From Bacteroidia bacterium (lineage in GTDB: Bacteria; Bacteroidota; Bacteroidia; SpSt-205): 64,000 bases of DNA. Each line of letters opens with the position of its first letter. Position 1 is the stretch's first letter. Positions 47,481 through 56,484 of the stretch are shown here, piece by piece. Location: positions 728,501-792,500 of the forward strand of contig BPGV01000001.1 of the NCBI GenBank assembly GCA_026003215.1, in the 5' to 3' direction. Both the position numbers and the translations under genes were made by a program. The notes beneath the pieces were generated by a model. It did not search any database, had not been told where the DNA came from, and saw nothing but the letters and a program-made list of their open reading frames with translations.

Positions 47481-48122
47481 TTATTGCGACGGTGCTACCG
47501 CCGTAATATCCAGCTGGATATTCACCTCATCCCGAATAAGGTCATCCGGCATACCCTTGTAAGCTATCCCCCACTCCTGCCGATTTATATTGAAGTTTGC
47601 CTTACCGGAGAGGGTATTGCCCTCATAGCGGACCACCGCAGGGAAGCGGATATTCTTAGTCACGCCGCGCAGAGTAAGGTTCCCAGACAGGTAGAGGGTA
47701 TCTCCTACGCCTTTTTCACAGCCCGTAATTTCAAACACCCCTTCAGGATGTTTCTCTACATCAAAAAAGTCCGGACTTTTGAGATGGCCTTCCAGCTTAG
47801 CTTTCTTTTCGCCTTCGAGGTCTAAAACTTGCAGCTGTGCCAAATCCCAGGTCACTTTTCCGCCACTTAGGCAGCCCCCTTCACCCACAGAGAGGCTCGC
47901 TTCCTTAATGGGGAAGCGGACCTCATGCCGTCCTGTAACCTTAGTGCCGATGGCTTTCACTTCGCTTTTCTGCCCATCTACCTGCAGGACGGTACCTGCA
48001 GCTACGGATTGAACCTGCTGGGCTTCTTTTGTCTCAGCTTGGGGGGCTTGGGGCGCTTGCGTACAGCGCATAAGAGCCCACCCACCTACCATCCATACGG
48101 TCAGCCAACTTACCTTCCTCAT
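47481..48122 (-). CDS. YceI-like lipoprotein
   Basis: The 213-residue protein has an N-terminal export signal (MRKVSWLTVWMVGGWALMRC) with Cys at residue 20; the residue before it is Arg, so the lipobox is imperfect. The rest has the YceI lipocalin-like pattern: HEVRFPIKEASLSVGEGG, HLKSPDFFDVEKHPEGVFEITG, LTLRGVTKNIRFP and FNINRQEWGI. YceI proteins bind polyisoprenoid lipids in the periplasm. The ATG at 48122 is chosen over the ORF start at 48140 because the signal starts there. Confidence 0.88.
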   Translation of the reverse strand: MRKVSWLTVWMVGGWALMRCTQAPQAPQAETKEAQQVQSVAAGTVLQVDGQKSEVKAIGTKVTGRHEVRFPIKEASLSVGEGGCLSGGKVTWDLAQLQVLDLEGEKKAKLEGHLKSPDFFDVEKHPEGVFEITGCEKGVGDTLYLSGNLTLRGVTKNIRFPAVVRYEGNTLSGKANFNINRQEWGIAYKGMPDDLIRDEVNIQLDITAVAPSQ

Positions 48123-48150
48123 ATGCAACTGGAATAACAAAAATGCTGTC

Positions 48151-49269
48151 CTAAAAGTTCTCTGTCTCCACTTCTATGCGGAAAGCTTGCTGGACCGCCC
48201 GCAAACGCGCTTGGAGCTCTTCGCGTGAAGGCGCCAGTACCAGCACATGTCCCAACTTACGAAACGGCGAACTGCGCTTCTTGCCATATAAATGCAGCGA
48301 TACGCCCGGGATAGATAGCAGCGTAGACAACCCCACCAGGCGTGGATGCCCATGTCCGCCCGCCGGTCCCAAGATATTCACCAGCCCGCCATAAGAATGC
48401 ACATAAGGCACTCCTAAGGGTAGCCCCAAAAGCGCCCGCCAATGCTGCTCAAACTGGCTCACCCAGCAGGCTTTGACCGTCACATGCCCCGTATTGTGGG
48501 GGCGAGGCGATGCTTCATTCACATACAACTTGCCATCAGTGCCATAAAAAAACTCCACCGCTAAAAGCCCTACTACCTTAAGCGCTTCAGCTATGTCCAT
48601 GGCTATCTGCTGAGCCTCTTCCTGCACCGCTGCGGGAATATCCGCCGGTATTTGCAAGTATTCTACCACATGCGCTTCCGGATGAAAAACCGACTCGACG
48701 GCGGGAAAAGCCTGCATTTCTCCCCGAAACGACCGCGCCACAATCACGCTTATCTCTTTGGCAATCGCTACCTCTGCTTCTAACAGGCTGGGCACGGGCC
48801 ACAGGGCAGCGGGGGCAACCACCCGTTGTACCCCCTTGCCGTCATAGCCCCCCCGCAAGGATTTTTGAATCAAAGGGAAAGGCAACTGAATAGGCTCACC
48901 TGGATTCCATAGCTGATAAGCTGGCGAAGGGAAGCCATTGGCGGCATACCACGAGCGTTGACGCCCTTTATCTTGGATAAGAGCCACGATATGTGGGGCC
49001 GGCGAGACTTGTATGCCTTTTGCGGCCACTCGTTCCAACCCTTCTACAGAGACATCCTCCAACTCTATTGTGAGCACACGCACCCCTTCCGCAAAGCGCT
49101 CTATGACGTCTGCCTCCCGGACTGAGCCCAGTACAAACTCATGGGCGATCCCCGCACAAGGGGAGTCAGGCGCGCTATCTAACACCTTAATCCGCAGGTC
49201 CAAATCTATACCCGCCTGAATAAGCATGCGTCCCAGCTGCCCTCCCCCTACAATCCCCACTCGCTGCAT
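48151..49269 (-). CDS. purK: 5-(carboxyamino)imidazole ribonucleotide synthase
   Basis: The 372-residue ATP-grasp enzyme converts AIR, ATP and bicarbonate to N5-CAIR in purine synthesis. Marks are the N-terminal RVGIVGGGQLGRML, the ATP-grasp FPLIQKSLRGGYDGKGVQ and VNEASPRPHNTGHVT near the active site. The ATG at 49269 gives the family start and lies 4 nt after TTGCTTTG, a one-mismatch -7 box. The partner purE is not in the window. Confidence 0.96.
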   Translation of the reverse strand: MQRVGIVGGGQLGRMLIQAGIDLDLRIKVLDSAPDSPCAGIAHEFVLGSVREADVIERFAEGVRVLTIELEDVSVEGLERVAAKGIQVSPAPHIVALIQDKGRQRSWYAANGFPSPAYQLWNPGEPIQLPFPLIQKSLRGGYDGKGVQRVVAPAALWPVPSLLEAEVAIAKEISVIVARSFRGEMQAFPAVESVFHPEAHVVEYLQIPADIPAAVQEEAQQIAMDIAEALKVVGLLAVEFFYGTDGKLYVNEASPRPHNTGHVTVKACWVSQFEQHWRALLGLPLGVPYVHSYGGLVNILGPAGGHGHPRLVGLSTLLSIPGVSLHLYGKKRSSPFRKLGHVLVLAPSREELQARLRAVQQAFRIEVETENF

Positions 49270-49281
49270 GGGGCAAAGCAA

Positions 49282-49688
49282 ATACTTTTGAAGGGATGCC
49301 AGGAGGGCTACTCTGGCACGCTTTTTCGGGCGCAGTAGCCTCGCTTATTTCCAGCAGCCTATCTACTTTCCGCTCAGGGTTTCTGAATGTAGCTGACCCT
49401 AACTACCCCTGGAAGGCTGCAAGCTGAAAATATCGCCTCAAACTCACAACCTACACCAAAAGACCACAAGAAAGGCCGGAATTCCCCAGGATAATACAAA
49501 CCAACAGACAAAGAACTATGGGAGAAAAGACAGAAAGCCTACCTCCTCCCCTGGAGCAGCGTCAGAAATAGTTCTTTTCGGGACATTCCTTATGCGAGCC
49601 TATTTCAGGATAGGAGTAGGAGAGGGTATCCGGACTTACAACTACAAGCAGTACTTTGCGCTTAGGGATAGGCGAGCCGAGGGCCCCG
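49282..49688. other. Gene-free stretch between purK and tRNA-Arg
   Basis: About 400 nt without a recognisable gene. It holds a plus-strand TACTTTTG box (49283-49290) 5 nt before an ATG at 49296 that opens a 43-codon frame (MPGGLLWHAF...WKAAS) with no similarity I recognise; it may be a remnant or chance. The remaining 260 nt, A-rich in parts, show no RNA gene or hairpin I can support. Confidence 0.5.
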
Positions 49689-49762
49689 CGACCCCGGCAG
49701 GACTCGAACCTGCAACCGCGGGATTAGAAATCCCGTGCTCTATCCGGTTGAGCTACGGGGCC
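49689..49762 (-). tRNA. tRNA-Arg (UCU)
   Basis: This 74-nt cloverleaf has acceptor GGCCCCG paired to CGGGGTC (one G-U), anticodon loop TTTCTAA and discriminator G. It is 1 nt from tRNA-Pro. Confidence 0.95.
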
Positions 49763-49763
49763 G

Positions 49764-49837
49764 TCGAGGCGAGCGGATTTGAACCGCTGACCCCCTGCTC
49801 CCAAAGCAGGTGCGCTACCGGGCTGCGCTACGCCTCG
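49764..49837 (-). tRNA. tRNA-Pro (UGG)
   Basis: This 74-nt cloverleaf has acceptor CGAGGCG/CGCCTCG and the anticodon loop TTTGGGA. It is the first of the tRNA-Pro/tRNA-Arg pair. Confidence 0.96.
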
Positions 49838-49844
49838 TACCCCA

Positions 49845-49852
49845 CAAAGGTA
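49845..49852 (-). promoter_or_regulatory. -7 box TACCTTTG for tRNA-Pro/tRNA-Arg
   Basis: This ends 7 nt before the tRNA-Pro 5' end. It is divergent from, and 17 nt away from, the box at 49870. Confidence 0.6.
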
Positions 49853-49869
49853 ACTATACTTTTTCAACA

Positions 49870-49877
49870 TACCTTTG
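49870..49877 (+). promoter_or_regulatory. -7 box TACCTTTG for the GT-C-type gene
   Basis: This ends 3 nt before the ATG at 49881. It contains the TTG at 49875 that would give the longest frame, so ATG 49881 is the better start. Confidence 0.65.
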
Positions 49878-49880
49878 CCT

Positions 49881-51416
49881 ATGCTCCGTTGGGGCACACG
49901 CACGCTCTTACTTACTATCGCCTTTTTTCCCTTTATTCTAAACAACACTAAGCTCCTATTCAAGGATAAAAACCTAATAAAAGAATGTGAAAAAAGACCT
50001 TATTGCAAGTCAAACCTCCTAATACCCTTTTACCCCATCGTAGTAGTACATGAACATGGAGATACTTGGAGCTACTTTGAGCCGATAGACTATTTATTCA
50101 AGCAAGGACGTTATTATGATGATTATAGGCCGCCGGGGTACGGGATTGTCTATGGATTCTTCCGGCTTATGCATATCCCGCCGGAATGGGCCTTATGGGC
50201 CGTGGTAGGCATACAGCTTCTCTTTTGGGGATGGGCCGCCGGCCTCCTATTAGCCGAAGCCGAAAAAAATGGCATGCCTACGCCCCTCGTATGGTTATGC
50301 TGTGCAATCCTCGCTTTTTCCCCTTTAGCCTACTATGTCTGGATGTTAGGCACAGAGTCACTCACCGCCTCCATAGGGTTATTAGGTCTATTAGCCCTCC
50401 TCAGGAAACGCTACCTCTTAGCCGGGATAGCCTTTACCTGGACTTTCTTCCTACGGCCTGCCCATATCTTATGGGTTATTGCAGGACTACTCTTCGTACT
50501 AATCCAAAACAGAACCCTACTTTTGAAACGCCCAGTCGTGCTTTATCTATTGCCTTTCTTAGTAGCAGAGGGCCTGTGGACGGGCAGAAACTACCTTATC
50601 TATAAAGATTTCAGGCCGCTAAGCGGCAATAAAGCCCCCATGTTCACCTATGTAATGGCTAAAAGTATGTATAAAGAAATTCAGCTCCTAACCCTCATAG
50701 GTGAGGCTAATGTGGCCAAAATTTACGATCCTAATTCCCTAAACGCCTTACTTCTAAGTAATATGAGTGAATATAAAAAAGTAGATAAAAAAATCTTGTC
50801 TAACACGCTCCCCTCCTATGTCACCAACTCCCCCTGCAATATAGACACTATCTTATCTCTGATTGAAATCAAGAGAAAGTTATATAACGAAAGATACACT
50901 CCAGAGTTTATTCCTGTGCAAGTAAGCCCACACTTGTCCCTTCCTCCTTCTCATCTCTCTATGTACCGTTTCGCTCCGAACGATACGGATTGCTATTACG
51001 AAAAAATATACATAAACAAATTGGAGTACTGCTACAAATGCATATCAGAACAAATGAGAATAATGGACCATATTATAAAAATAAAAAACAACCTACTGGA
51101 AGCATTCTATTCCCCTTCATATGTAGATGCCAAAGGTTATACAAGCTCATTCAGAGTACTCATCAAGAAAACTTACTATCTCATGTATATAGCTCTAACC
51201 CTATTTGGTTTATTAGTTGTGCCTTTATTACTTCTTTTTAGGAAAAACCTCTCTCCCTCGACCTTTCTTGCTGCCCAGCTGTATTCCTGGCCCGTTTTTA
51301 TTCTCTTAATCGCTCTCTATCTATGGGTAGGAAACCTCACTCGGAGGTATATAGATGTGCTCTTCCTACACGCAATGTGGATGATAGTAGCCTGGACTCG
51401 CTCCCTTCTGCGGTGA
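49881..51416 (+). CDS. Multi-pass membrane protein, GT-C glycosyltransferase-like
   Basis: The 511-residue protein has about ten hydrophobic segments. After TM1 comes a periplasmic loop with HEHGDTWSYFEPIDYLFKQGRYYDDYRPPGYGIVYG. An acidic residue in the first loop and an RPPGYG motif before TM2 are the pattern of GT-C enzymes (PMT/ArnT-like), which move sugars from lipid carriers on the outer face of the membrane. A large soluble insert lies at about 260-420. The middle of the gene is AT-rich compared with its neighbours, suggesting transfer. Its TGA stop lies within the 3' end of tRNA-Ser on the other strand. Donor and acceptor unknown. Confidence 0.72.
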   Translation: MLRWGTRTLLLTIAFFPFILNNTKLLFKDKNLIKECEKRPYCKSNLLIPFYPIVVVHEHGDTWSYFEPIDYLFKQGRYYDDYRPPGYGIVYGFFRLMHIPPEWALWAVVGIQLLFWGWAAGLLLAEAEKNGMPTPLVWLCCAILAFSPLAYYVWMLGTESLTASIGLLGLLALLRKRYLLAGIAFTWTFFLRPAHILWVIAGLLFVLIQNRTLLLKRPVVLYLLPFLVAEGLWTGRNYLIYKDFRPLSGNKAPMFTYVMAKSMYKEIQLLTLIGEANVAKIYDPNSLNALLLSNMSEYKKVDKKILSNTLPSYVTNSPCNIDTILSLIEIKRKLYNERYTPEFIPVQVSPHLSLPPSHLSMYRFAPNDTDCYYEKIYINKLEYCYKCISEQMRIMDHIIKIKNNLLEAFYSPSYVDAKGYTSSFRVLIKKTYYLMYIALTLFGLLVVPLLLLFRKNLSPSTFLAAQLYSWPVFILLIALYLWVGNLTRRYIDVLFLHAMWMIVAWTRSLLR

Positions 51417-51501
51417 GGGCGGGATTCGAACCCGCGGTACGGGCTTTCACCCGTACAACAGTTTAGCAAACTGTCCCCTTCGGCCACTCGGGCACCTCAC
51501 C
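51411..51501 (-). tRNA. tRNA-Ser (GCU)
   Basis: This 91-nt class II tRNA has acceptor GGTGAGG/CCTCACC, anticodon loop TTGCTAA, a long variable arm (TACGGGTGAAAGCCCGTA) and discriminator G. Its last 6 nt overlap the end of the convergent plus-strand gene. Confidence 0.96.
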
Positions 51502-51507
51502 TCGGGA

Positions 51508-51515
51508 CAAAGGTA
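51508..51515 (-). promoter_or_regulatory. -7 box TACCTTTG for tRNA-Ser
   Basis: This ends 6 nt before the tRNA-Ser 5' end. No clear -33 element is seen. Confidence 0.55.
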
Positions 51516-51568
51516 CAACTTTTCTATAGAAAGGAGCGGGTTTCCAACCTGCCCGGCCCTCTTAGAAG

Positions 51569-51601
51569 TTTGTATTTATCCAAAAGGAAGCTTTACCTTT
51601 G
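51569..51601 (+). promoter_or_regulatory. Promoter of the T9SS cargo-like gene
   Basis: TTTG (51569-51572), 21 nt and TACCTTTG (51594-51601), the same spacing as the ribosomal operon promoter. The ATG at 51606 follows 4 nt after the box. Confidence 0.75.
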
Positions 51602-51605
51602 CTTC

Positions 51606-53132
51606 ATGCAACACATCCTACTCACCCTTATTGTATCTGCGGCTTGCGCGCAAACTATCTTCTACCAAGAGGACTTCAACAGCGGCAGCGCGGCCGGCTG
51701 GACCCTCAACAGCAGCGACCTGGGCGGGAGTACGGACCCCTACAACCGCTGGGTGGTAGATGCGCCCTATACCCCTTCACACACCCAGACCTCCGCCAAT
51801 CCCGCTTTCTGCCAGTTTAACGACCCCCAGTTTTGCCAAACTGTCTCGGGCCCCGCAGCCCCCAGCCAGCCCAGTGGTATCACCGGCAATCCGAACTCGC
51901 CCTTCTTGTATATCTCTTTCAACCCCTCATGGGGTACGCCTACCCCTGCCTGCACCGCCCCCAGTCAAACACCTTTCCTCTACATAGAGCCTACCCAAAT
52001 GTTTCCCTGCTATCCTGCACAAAGCGCTTTTGCTAAGACAGGCCCTATTTCCATCCCTGCCGGCACCCAGGCCGTCAAAGTAAGCTTCTTCTGGCTGTGC
52101 CAAGGCGGCCCCAATGCCTACGGCCAGGTTTATTACAGCACCAACGGCACCACCTGGAACCCACTGAGCTCGCGAGGCGGCGGAACCACCTTCAACCAAC
52201 GCAGCAACTGGTATGCAGATACGATTACACTACCTATTACCCGACCGGCCACAGTGTATTTAGGCTTTCGCTTCGTCAATAACAGTGGGGGCGGAGGTAG
52301 CGAGCCGCCTTTTGGCATAGATGAACTGCGCGTATGGGAGCCTTCCTCTTCTCCACCGCCGAGTGTGACTATCACGATGACCCCACCTGTCGCCCAAGTC
52401 TGTGCCGGCAGTGGCCTGACCGTGTCCTTTTCTACCACGGGTACTTTTGACCCCAGTAACACCTTCACGGTACAGCTCTCCGATGCGACAGGTTCGTTTA
52501 GCAATCCGACAGCTATCGGCTCGGGGAGTAGCAGTCCTATTAGCTGTCTCATACCCAGCACATTGCCCAGTGGCACCTATCGGGTGCGCATCGTAAGTAG
52601 TAGTCCAGCAGCCACCAGCAACGATGAGCCGATTACCGTTATCAGCTTTGCGGGCCTTACCTGCAACGCTAACCCCAATCCCGCAACGCCTGGCAGTACA
52701 GTCACCTTCACCTTAGGGGGGACAGGCTTACCGAATGGCCCCTTTTCTATCACTTGGGACCCAGACGATGGCTCCGGTAGCCAGACCACCTCTGCAGCCG
52801 CCCTCCCTGCGAACCTCACCCACACCTATGCGAATCAAGGAGCGTACGCCGTAAGCTTCCGCATCACGCACACCGGCTCCGGCTGCTTCCAAGATTGCGC
52901 GGTGCCCTTAGTGGTAAGCGCTTCTACAGCCCTACCGCAGATAAGCTATACTGAAGGCTATCTCCAGGTACAGTCGGCGTCTCTGGCGAGCATAGAGATT
53001 TACGATGGCTTGGGACGCCTTTTGTATAGGGGTATTGCCACGGGACCTATTCCCTTGCCAGAGACAGGGGTGTATCTGGTGCGCGTAAGTACGCGGGAAG
53101 GAACGAGCATTGCTCGGGTATTTGTCCCATAG
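51606..53132 (+). CDS. Secreted PKD-domain protein with T9SS-type C-terminal signal
   Basis: The 508-residue protein starts with the signal peptide MQHILLTLIVSAACA. Residues ~20-235 form a lectin/jellyroll-like domain (EDFNSGSAAGWTL...IDELRVWEP, as in Bacteroidota extracellular modules). Then come Ig-like and PKD-type domains (WDPDDGSGSQ, THTYANQGAYAVSFRI). The last ~75 residues fit a type A sorting domain (SIEIYDGLGRLLYRG, LPETGVYLVRV, ARVFVP) used for export through T9SS. No catalytic motif is visible; an adhesin or carbohydrate-binding role is possible. An efficient hairpin terminator follows. Confidence 0.82.
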   Translation: MQHILLTLIVSAACAQTIFYQEDFNSGSAAGWTLNSSDLGGSTDPYNRWVVDAPYTPSHTQTSANPAFCQFNDPQFCQTVSGPAAPSQPSGITGNPNSPFLYISFNPSWGTPTPACTAPSQTPFLYIEPTQMFPCYPAQSAFAKTGPISIPAGTQAVKVSFFWLCQGGPNAYGQVYYSTNGTTWNPLSSRGGGTTFNQRSNWYADTITLPITRPATVYLGFRFVNNSGGGGSEPPFGIDELRVWEPSSSPPPSVTITMTPPVAQVCAGSGLTVSFSTTGTFDPSNTFTVQLSDATGSFSNPTAIGSGSSSPISCLIPSTLPSGTYRVRIVSSSPAATSNDEPITVISFAGLTCNANPNPATPGSTVTFTLGGTGLPNGPFSITWDPDDGSGSQTTSAAALPANLTHTYANQGAYAVSFRITHTGSGCFQDCAVPLVVSASTALPQISYTEGYLQVQSASLASIEIYDGLGRLLYRGIATGPIPLPETGVYLVRVSTREGTSIARVFVP

Positions 53133-53162
53133 CCCAAGCAAGCCTGTAGGGAGGACGCATCG

Positions 53163-53187
53163 GCGGCCCGTAAGGGCCGCTTTTTTT
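53163..53187 (+). terminator. Intrinsic terminator after the T9SS cargo-like gene
   Basis: GCGGCCC, loop GTAA, GGGCCGC, followed by seven T. It starts about 30 nt after the stop codon. Confidence 0.9.
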
Positions 53188-53196
53188 ATGGAGACC

Positions 53197-53225
53197 TTGC
53201 GCGTGTCAAAAAGGTCGTATCTTTG
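53197..53225 (+). promoter_or_regulatory. Promoter of tRNA-Tyr/tRNA-Gly
   Basis: TTG (53197-53199), 18 nt and TATCTTTG (53218-53225). The tRNA-Tyr 5' end follows 9 nt after the box. Confidence 0.75.
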
Positions 53226-53234
53226 CCTGCCTTC

Positions 53235-53317
53235 GGGGAGTTGCCGGAGCGGTCAAACGGGCCTGACTGTAAATCAGGTGGCACTTGCCTACGGAGGTTC
53301 GAATCCTCCACTCCCCA
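53235..53317 (+). tRNA. tRNA-Tyr (GUA)
   Basis: This 83-nt class II tRNA has acceptor GGGGAGT/ACTCCCC, anticodon loop CTGTAAA, a long variable arm and discriminator A. Confidence 0.96.
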
Positions 53318-53322
53318 CTCCT

Positions 53323-53395
53323 GCGGGAGTAGCTCAGCCGGTAGAGCATCAGCCTTCCAAGCTGAGGGCCGCGGGTTCGAATCCCGTCTCCCGCT
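53323..53395 (+). tRNA. tRNA-Gly (UCC)
   Basis: This 73-nt cloverleaf has acceptor GCGGGAG/CTCCCGC and anticodon loop CTTCCAA. It lies 5 nt after tRNA-Tyr and 3 nt from the end of the convergent sbcC gene. Confidence 0.97.
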
Positions 53396-53398
53396 CGA

Positions 53399-56300
53399 CT
53401 ATCTTAGGCGTAAGGGAGAAAGGAGAGAGCCTCTCGCGCCATCTAAGCGTACCTCCACATACGCTTCCAAAAGCTCCTTAAGCTCCTCCCGATGCGTGAC
53501 GACACCAATAGCCCGCTGCCCTTGCCGAGTCAGTTCTCGTAGTACCTGAGCTACCACATAGAGTGACTCTTCATCTAAGCTGCCGAAGCCCTCATCAATG
53601 AAGAAAACGCCTTGGCGGTGGCCTCCGTACTGAGCCAGCACTTGGTCGGAGAGGGCTAAGGCCAGCGCTAAGGAAGCCTCAAAGGTTTGTCCGCCCGAGA
53701 GCGAACGCACATCCCGCTGCTTCCCTCCAGCTAAGGCATCCTCCACCTTTACCTCTAACTCCCCGGGCGTGGCTACCAGCCTAAGCTGCCCGTGCGTCCA
53801 CCGAGCAAAATACCTATTGGCTTCCTCTATGAGACGCTCAAAACGCTTTTGTAATACAAACTGCACAAACCCGCCACCCCTAAAAAGATTTGTCAGCTCA
53901 TGTAAATAGGTAGCTCGCTGCGTCAACTCCGCAAGCCCTTTTTCCAGCCGATCGAGTTCCTGCCGTGCCTCTTGAATATCTCTAAGCTCGGCCCACACCT
54001 GCCCCTGTTGTTGATGGAGCTGATTGAGCTCCTTGTCCAGCAAGCGACGCTCTTCTTCTTTTTGGCGATAAATAGCCTCCAAGTCTTCTTCACCCAAGTC
54101 GGCCTTTCCTTTCGCCACTTCCTGCTCCAGGTAGTCCAGCTCCATCAAAAATCTTTGTATGCCCTCAAGTTCGCTCCGGATAGTATTGAGGTCTATTCCC
54201 CGATACGTATTAGCTTGCTCTAAGGATATCTCCACACGCTGAGCGTGTTCTCTTTGCTTATCCAAAGTATCAGCTAACTTTGTTTTGGTATTCGCAATAG
54301 CCGTTTTTAGCGCAGTTATCTGGCCTTCATAAGAGGCAATCTCCTTTTCTATAGCCTGCAGCTTAGCGGCTTTTTCAGGAAAATCTTGCAGGGCTTCCAG
54401 CTTTTTCGTAATGTGCTCTTTCTTTTCCGCAACCTCAGTCGGAGAATAGTCCAAGACTTCCTCTCCCAGATAGGCTATGATGTCATTGCGAAGGGCAGCC
54501 ATTTCTCCTTGGAGTTGAGCCAGTTCTGAGACCAGCCGTTGTTTTTGCGCTTGCTTTGCCTCGATGGTCTTAGACAGCTCTTCCCGTTCTTTTTCCCAAC
54601 GGGCTTGCTCTGCCCGCAAAGCTTCTCGCTGGCTTTCCAGGTCTTTTTTCTGTTTTCTTTTCTGGTCGGTAAGTTCATCGGGGGTATGACCTAAATGCTT
54701 CCATTGAAAGTGAGCTTCGTGTCGTTTTTTCTCTTCTTCTATTTGAAGGTAACGATTGCGCGCCTCAGTATGCGTCTGTTCTTCTCTAAGGAGCTTTTCC
54801 AGCGAAAGGGCTTTGAGGTTTTTGCCCAATGCTTCTATGTGATTGCGTTGGGTCTTGAGGTGCGGAGGATGGGTAGCTTTTTGTGGATGGTGGGTTGAAC
54901 CGCACACGGGACAGGGCACGCCGTCGCTGAGAGGCTTGGCTAACTCACCGGCCGCCATCGCTGAAGTGAGCCACGAATAAGCTTCGCGCAGGGTTTCCAA
55001 AGCCACTTCTTGCACCTCTTTCCAGCAAGAAACAGACTCTTCAAAGGAAGGGAGGGAAGGTATCTTTTGGAATATCTGCCTAAGTTCCGGTTCTCTAGCG
55101 GCCTCGTGCAAGGCTTCTATTTGCTGCCAGAGAGAGGCCAACTGCTCATAGGCTTGACGCTTGGCCGAGAGGAGGCGTTTTTCCACCTCTTGACACTCCC
55201 GGCGGAGCTTCTCCGCTTCCTGCACCCCTCTATCCCGCACACTATACCACTCAAAAAGCTCCCCAGGCCATTGGGTTGTCAGCTCGTTCTCAAGCGCTTC
55301 CAGCTTATGGGCGGCTTCCTTTTTTTTCGTCTCAACCTCCTTCTGCTTTTCTATCATCTGAGCCAAACCCTCTTCTATTGCACTTAGCTCAGCATTTTTA
55401 TGCTCGTACTGCTTTTGTTTGTACTGGTAGGCTTGTACTTTTTCCCAAGCGTTTTTTTGGGCTTCTAAGGTAGCTTTTTGCTGATACTCAGGCGTAAGTT
55501 TCTCTATCTCTTGCCTTAGGCTACTTTGCTCGGACAATAGCGCCTTTTGAGCCACTATAAGCTTTTTGAGATCCTCTTCTTTTTGGGCTATTTCCTTTGT
55601 TAGCTCTTCTTCTTCCCGCCATAAGTCTGATAAACTTTCTACCACGGCTTGCAGCTTTGAAAGATGGGCTTGGCGCTCTCGCTGCTGCTCCGCCGCTCTT
55701 TGCATTGCTTCCAGTTTACGGGCCTTTTCTCTCCACTCTGGGTATAGCTGCACTTTTCCGGCCATCTGGCTTATCTCTTTTTGCACCAGCTGAATCCTTT
55801 GTTCTATCTCCTGGATTTTTTGCTGGATCCCATGCAGTTCCCTTCTTTTTTGCTCTTCTCTTTCTGCGTGAGCCCTCTCTTCCAGCTTAGCCTTGACCTC
55901 CTGCTTATTTTTTATGTCATTCTTCACGCTATCATGCAGACGACTTACCACAGCATGCAGATCATACCGCTCAACATGGAAAAGCGACTGCAAAACTTTT
56001 CGCCTTTCGCCCGCAGTCATGTTAAGAAACTCCATAAATCTACCTTGCTGAAGCAAAAAAGCCAGGGTAAATTGTTCGTACGAGAGTCCTATAAGCTCTT
56101 GTATTTTAGCTGAGACCTCCCTGGAGCCACCGGCTATCAGTTCAGTTCCTTCCGGGCCATTGAGTGAGATAAGCTTATGCTCTCCGCTTCCAGGGCCCGG
56201 TATTTCATAAGTAGCCTTGTATATTTGGTCAAGCACTTGGAAAGTTAGTTCTATCTTGGCATCTTTAGACTGGATATTTTTTACGGCTGTTGGGCTTCTA

Positions 56301-56479
56301 TAGACGCGAGCCGAGTCTGCGTAGAGGGCTATCAGGATAGCTTCCAAGAGGGCGGATTTGCCCGCGCCCGTCGGCCCTAAGAAACCAAAAAAACCCGCCT
56401 GATAAAGCTGGCGAAAATCTACCACCTGCTCCTCCTTATACGAGAAAAAACCCCGAATACGCAGCTCTAAGGGTATCAT
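53399..56479 (-). CDS. sbcC: Nuclease SbcCD, ATPase subunit SbcC
   Basis: The 1026-residue SMC-like ATPase pairs with SbcD to cut hairpins and DNA ends. Walker A is GPTGAGKS (35-42); two long coiled-coil arms flank the zinc hook CPVC (C523, C526); the ABC signature is SLSGGQTFEASLALALA and Walker B is GVFFIDEGFGSLDEESL near the C-terminus. It starts 5 nt after sbcD and ends 3 nt from tRNA-Gly. Confidence 0.97.
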   Translation of the reverse strand: MIPLELRIRGFFSYKEEQVVDFRQLYQAGFFGFLGPTGAGKSALLEAILIALYADSARVYRSPTAVKNIQSKDAKIELTFQVLDQIYKATYEIPGPGSGEHKLISLNGPEGTELIAGGSREVSAKIQELIGLSYEQFTLAFLLQQGRFMEFLNMTAGERRKVLQSLFHVERYDLHAVVSRLHDSVKNDIKNKQEVKAKLEERAHAEREEQKRRELHGIQQKIQEIEQRIQLVQKEISQMAGKVQLYPEWREKARKLEAMQRAAEQQRERQAHLSKLQAVVESLSDLWREEEELTKEIAQKEEDLKKLIVAQKALLSEQSSLRQEIEKLTPEYQQKATLEAQKNAWEKVQAYQYKQKQYEHKNAELSAIEEGLAQMIEKQKEVETKKKEAAHKLEALENELTTQWPGELFEWYSVRDRGVQEAEKLRRECQEVEKRLLSAKRQAYEQLASLWQQIEALHEAAREPELRQIFQKIPSLPSFEESVSCWKEVQEVALETLREAYSWLTSAMAAGELAKPLSDGVPCPVCGSTHHPQKATHPPHLKTQRNHIEALGKNLKALSLEKLLREEQTHTEARNRYLQIEEEKKRHEAHFQWKHLGHTPDELTDQKRKQKKDLESQREALRAEQARWEKEREELSKTIEAKQAQKQRLVSELAQLQGEMAALRNDIIAYLGEEVLDYSPTEVAEKKEHITKKLEALQDFPEKAAKLQAIEKEIASYEGQITALKTAIANTKTKLADTLDKQREHAQRVEISLEQANTYRGIDLNTIRSELEGIQRFLMELDYLEQEVAKGKADLGEEDLEAIYRQKEEERRLLDKELNQLHQQQGQVWAELRDIQEARQELDRLEKGLAELTQRATYLHELTNLFRGGGFVQFVLQKRFERLIEEANRYFARWTHGQLRLVATPGELEVKVEDALAGGKQRDVRSLSGGQTFEASLALALALSDQVLAQYGGHRQGVFFIDEGFGSLDEESLYVVAQVLRELTRQGQRAIGVVTHREELKELLEAYVEVRLDGARGSLLSPLRLR

Positions 56480-56484
56480 AGGCT

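Noticed and set aside
53110..53549. Plus-strand ORFs through tRNA-Tyr and tRNA-Gly
   Set aside because: They read through two tRNA genes and the end of sbcC in antisense.
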